Part shown: positions 61,128 to 64,000 of the stretch, piece by piece
How the letters are laid out: every line of letters begins with the position of its first letter
Numbering within the stretch: position 1 is the stretch's first letter
NCBI GenBank assembly: GCA_964429855.1
Contig: CAYSDM010000002.1
Coordinates: forward strand, 1-64,000
Length of the DNA: 64,000 bases
Direction: 5' to 3'
Origin: CALLMM01 sp964429855
GTDB lineage: Bacteria > Armatimonadota > Chthonomonadetes > Chthonomonadales > CAJBBX01
The notes under the pieces: generated by a model
What the model was told of the DNA's origin: nothing
Database searches by the model: none
The model's input: only the letters and a program-made list of their open reading frames with translations
Translations under genes and position numbers: made by a program

Positions 61128-64000
61128 TCAGGGAAGCGCGCCGTCCACGCAGGCGACTTTTGCGCGGTCCAGTTTTCCCTGATCGTGAATTACCCGCACC
61201 GTTTCGATACGCACCTTCTTCTGGGGGATCGCCTGCAGTATCTTTCCGGCGGTCTCGCACTCCCTGGCGTTGCTGGATCCTTTTCCCTGCGTACAGTCGG
61301 GCCAGATTTTCGACGCCACCTCGGTGACCCAGGGAATCGTTCCCTGCACAACCCCCGAAGCATTGGCATGACGCGGGCTGTTGTTGGACTTGGCTTCGAT
61401 CACCACCAGATTGCCGTGCGCATCCTCATAGACCGCATCAAAACCCTGAGGTCTTTCGCTGGAATTGTTCCATTCCAGCACCGGCGTATAGCCCATCTGC
61501 CTGGCATACGCCTCAGCGCCTGCCTGCGCCACCTTCTCGCCGGCTTTCTTCCGCTCCGCCGCCTTGAAGTTGGCAATCGCCTCCGGAGTACTGGGGATTT
61601 CGCCCTTCGCCGCTTTCTCCTTCGCCCTCTTATCAATGGATTTGAAGTCCTGCTGCCCTTCGTCCAGAAGCGTCTTCTGATCCTCCATCCCTGTTTGATC
61701 GAAGGTCTCTTCCGGCATCTTTATCTCGGCAGACTGGCGATTCGTCCCCACATCCCGAATCAGTTGATCGGGATCGTGCTTCTTGCCGATATCGCTGACA
61801 TTGGAGACATCTGTCCCCTTTGGAAAATCGCCGGTGCAGCCCTTCTTGCCTACAGTCTGCTTGCCGCTCTGCTTCGCCTCTTTCACAACCTGCTGCTGTT
61901 GCTGCGGAGTCATGGCGGCTGGATTGGGCTTTCCGGTCTTTACCTTGTTCCGGGTGGGAGGAGGCGGTCCCTGAGGTTTTCTCTTTTTCTGGCTGCCGAC
62001 CGCCATTCCGAGCGGGTCAGACAGGTTAACGGGATCGTTATCCGCATAGGCGAAAAAGTGAACGCCCTCGGCAAACTCCTTCGGGTCCACAGACAGGTAG
62101 CGTCCCACCGCCGGGCTGTAGTAGCGGGCGCGGTTATAGTGCAGCCCCGTCTCTGCGTCGAAATACTGCCCCGGAAAACGCAGCGCATGGGGCAGATCGT
62201 TGACGCGAATGCGCGCCTGCCCGTAGCCGCTGTAGTCTGCCAGCCAGACCAGATTGCCCTGTCCATTCGTCACGCGGGTCGGCGCGCCGCGATGGTCGGC
62301 ATGAACGCAGAAGGTCGTTCCGTTCACGCGAATCGCCAGCGGAGTCGGAACCTCGCCGGGCAGATAGAGATAGTCTCGCATCTCCTCAATCGCGCCGGTC
62401 GTCTCCTCATGCACCATCGTATCGCCCACCCAGAAGTAGCGCGTCTCCGCGCCGCGATGCTTCTTGAGGATTCGCCTGCCGAACGGATCATAGGCGTATT
62501 CGGCAACCGAGCCATCGGGCAAATTGGCGCGAGCCAGTTGATTGCGGGCGTTGTAGGTCAGGCGCAGCGTTCCCTGCCCCTCCACCTCCAGCAGAGTCAC
62601 ATTCCCCCGCGCATCCGACTGACAGCGCACCCCCGGACCTCCCTGCAGGCGATTGAAATAGTCGTAGGAGAAGCCCGACGCGCCTGCAATCGTAGTCAGG
62701 TTACCGCTGGCATCGTAGTCGAACTGCTCGCTCCGATCCGGGTCGTCATGCTGCGATTCGATCAGGCGTCCCGCGCCGTCATAACGATACTGAACGCGCC
62801 CCAGACCGTTATCGGCGATCTCTGTCAGGTTGTCGTTGCCGTCGTAGCGATAGGCACAGAGCGCGGTCGGGCGAGGATCGCGCTCGCGCCCGACGCCCAC
62901 CTGCACGGGCAGTCCCAGCCGGTTATAGGTGTAGCGAGCGATCATACCGTTGGGGAAACGATGGGTTTTGATCTCGCCGGTATCGGTATGCTCAAAAAGA
63001 TGCCGCCGTCCGTCCCAGTCGGTCAACGTCGCCAGATTCCCGTTGGGATCATACTCATAGACAATCTGCTCCCCGCCGGGAAGCTCCAGCCGCGCCAGTT
63101 GTCCGTTGTCGCCGTACACATAGGCTACGCCGATTCCGTCCTGCTCTTCGCGCACGATTCGTCCGTAGCCGTCGTAGGCATACGCCACCGTCGAATTACC
63201 GCCGGAGGCGCGAACCAGCCTGCCGTTTTTATCATAGGCGAATTCCAGCCGACCATCCGCATACTGAATGGAGGTTACGCGACCGTCAGGATCATAGACA
63301 AACTCGTTGACCAGTCCGCTTCGATCCGTCATTCTCCGAAGCTGCCCGGCTCGGTCATACTCGAAGACCTCCGAGAATCCGTCGGGATAGAGAATGCGCT
63401 GCAGGCGTCCCAGATCGTCATAGTCGAACACGATCTCGGCGGAGCGAGCGTCTACGATTTTTCGCAGGTGGTTGGCATTATCATACTGATAACGAACTCG
63501 TTGACCTAACGGATTGACCACCGCGCTGAGCCGATCAAATCCCTCATACTCGTAGCGCGCAGTGCGCCCGTTTCCGTCCACAAAGTGGCTGAGTTCGCCC
63601 TCGCCGTGATAGTGGAACTGAAACGCGCTCCCGCCCTCGCGCTGAACCCCGAGGACGCGCCCCATTGCGTCATAGACAAAGCGGATTACCGCGCCGGTCG
63701 GATCAATCACCGCCGTCTGATTGCCCCGCGCATCGTACTGATAGCGGTACTTCTGCCCCATCGGGTAGATGATCTCGATCACGCGATCCGCCTGATCGTA
63801 CACATACTTCGTCAGATTTCCCGCTCCATCGTCTACCGAGATGGTTCGCTCCCTGCGATCCATCGTCAACTGCTCCAGCGGGGCAGGAGCGTCCGGAAGC
63901 GCAATCGTTAAGCTGTCGTCCGAGCGCTGCCGGAGGACTATATTGCCCTCTCCATCGGTCAGGACGGCGGAGCCATCGGGTCCATACTCCGCCTTGCTCT
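61128..64000 (-). CDS. Rhs/YD-repeat toxin with PD-(D/E)XK-like nuclease tip (5' part beyond window)
   Basis: The last 956 residues of a larger protein; the frame is open to the right edge without a stop. It is made of YD repeats (Y-x-Y-D-x-x-G-R type units such as RYQYDARGNQTAV), ending in the Rhs core hallmark YYSPAVGRYLSVDP and NLSDPLGM (codons 62018-62004). The 290-residue tip after DPLGM is unlike the core: Lys/Gln-rich linker, then GFDAVYEDAHGNLVVIEAK, an order of Asp, then Glu-x-Lys fitting a PD-(D/E)XK nuclease, and two Cys-containing stretches. The TTG near 63869 is not a true start. An immunity-like gene follows. Confidence 0.85.
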   Translation of the reverse strand, partial: SKAEYGPDGSAVLTDGEGNIVLRQRSDDSLTIALPDAPAPLEQLTMDRRERTISVDDGAGNLTKYVYDQADRVIEIIYPMGQKYRYQYDARGNQTAVIDPTGAVIRFVYDAMGRVLGVQREGGSAFQFHYHGEGELSHFVDGNGRTARYEYEGFDRLSAVVNPLGQRVRYQYDNANHLRKIVDARSAEIVFDYDDLGRLQRILYPDGFSEVFEYDRAGQLRRMTDRSGLVNEFVYDPDGRVTSIQYADGRLEFAYDKNGRLVRASGGNSTVAYAYDGYGRIVREEQDGIGVAYVYGDNGQLARLELPGGEQIVYEYDPNGNLATLTDWDGRRHLFEHTDTGEIKTHRFPNGMIARYTYNRLGLPVQVGVGRERDPRPTALCAYRYDGNDNLTEIADNGLGRVQYRYDGAGRLIESQHDDPDRSEQFDYDASGNLTTIAGASGFSYDYFNRLQGGPGVRCQSDARGNVTLLEVEGQGTLRLTYNARNQLARANLPDGSVAEYAYDPFGRRILKKHRGAETRYFWVGDTMVHEETTGAIEEMRDYLYLPGEVPTPLAIRVNGTTFCVHADHRGAPTRVTNGQGNLVWLADYSGYGQARIRVNDLPHALRFPGQYFDAETGLHYNRARYYSPAVGRYLSVDPKEFAEGVHFFAYADNDPVNLSDPLGMAVGSQKKRKPQGPPPPTRNKVKTGKPNPAAMTPQQQQQVVKEAKQSGKQTVGKKGCTGDFPKGTDVSNVSDIGKKHDPDQLIRDVGTNRQSAEIKMPEETFDQTGMEDQKTLLDEGQQDFKSIDKRAKEKAAKGEIPSTPEAIANFKAAERKKAGEKVAQAGAEAYARQMGYTPVLEWNNSSERPQGFDAVYEDAHGNLVVIEAKSNNSPRHANASGVVQGTIPWVTEVASKIWPDCTQGKGSSNARECETAGKILQAIPQKKVRIETVRVIHDQGKLDRAKVACVDGALP

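Noticed and set aside
63838..63869. TTG near 63869 as the start of the Rhs gene
   Set aside because: The frame continues open to the right edge (codons for KAEYGPDG and onward), so the gene simply extends beyond the window.

Overview
The window reads as a chromosomal contig of an Armatimonadota-like bacterium (tentative). It is moderately GC-rich. It carries DUF1501/DUF1549-DUF1553 secreted proteins, a metzincin of the DUF5117/DUF5118 type, a pseudopilin-like 'FADGH' protein, many signal-peptide-bearing glycan enzymes and a housekeeping dnaG-rpoD pair. This mixture is common in Armatimonadota and Planctomycetota. No rRNA, tRNA, CRISPR array, IS element or prophage was seen. A run of ten N at 39437-39446 marks an assembly gap inside dnaG.

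Layout. 1-12.3 kb: the 5' end of metF (leftward), divergent from a small FxLYD membrane protein; then a GH27 alpha-galactosidase, ispG, a FliL-like protein, a heparinase II/III-like lyase, a large coiled-coil protein with a DUF2325-like end, a soluble MgtE-like CBS protein with trmB, and leftward O-methyltransferase and Nif3-family genes. 12.4-20 kb: a secreted purple acid phosphatase, a secreted protein of unknown function, an SAM methyltransferase, a four-helix membrane protein, a DnaA-domain-I-like protein and an SLBB polysaccharide export protein, followed by a copy of a dispersed repeat. 20-32 kb: a leftward DUF1549/DUF1553-DUF1501 pair, a sialidase with an HPS/KGPDC-like decarboxylase, a leftward trio (aldo/keto reductase, D-cysteine desulfhydrase-like, Imm50-like) and a 1143-residue metalloprotease. 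32-42 kb: apbE, a pseudopilin-like protein with a Tat-type oxidoreductase, a TPR/NodB deacetylase, a BamE-like repeat protein, dnaG and rpoD.

42-48.9 kb: a coupled unit of HTH regulator, CocE-type hydrolase and a two-gene ABC exporter, then a leftward M32 carboxypeptidase. 49-57.3 kb: an orphan TssK-like baseplate protein, then a catabolic island with a PfkB kinase, a SorC-family regulator, a near-perfect sigma70 promoter with TGCTCA direct repeats, a PhyH dioxygenase, a variant class II aldolase and the E1alpha, E1beta and E2 subunits of a 2-oxoacid dehydrogenase. The order suggests a dedicated pathway in which a sugar or polyol is oxidised, phosphorylated and cleaved, and the oxoacid is oxidised to an acyl-CoA.

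57.3-64 kb, all leftward: an Rhs/YD-repeat toxin entering from the right edge, with a variable C-terminal PD-(D/E)XK-like nuclease tip and a small acidic candidate immunity gene, then dnaK and a DnaJ-like protein with two J-domains. The most distinctive features are the Rhs toxin with its candidate immunity gene, the catabolic island with a metal-site-altered aldolase, the tandem-J co-chaperone and the orphan TssK-like protein.
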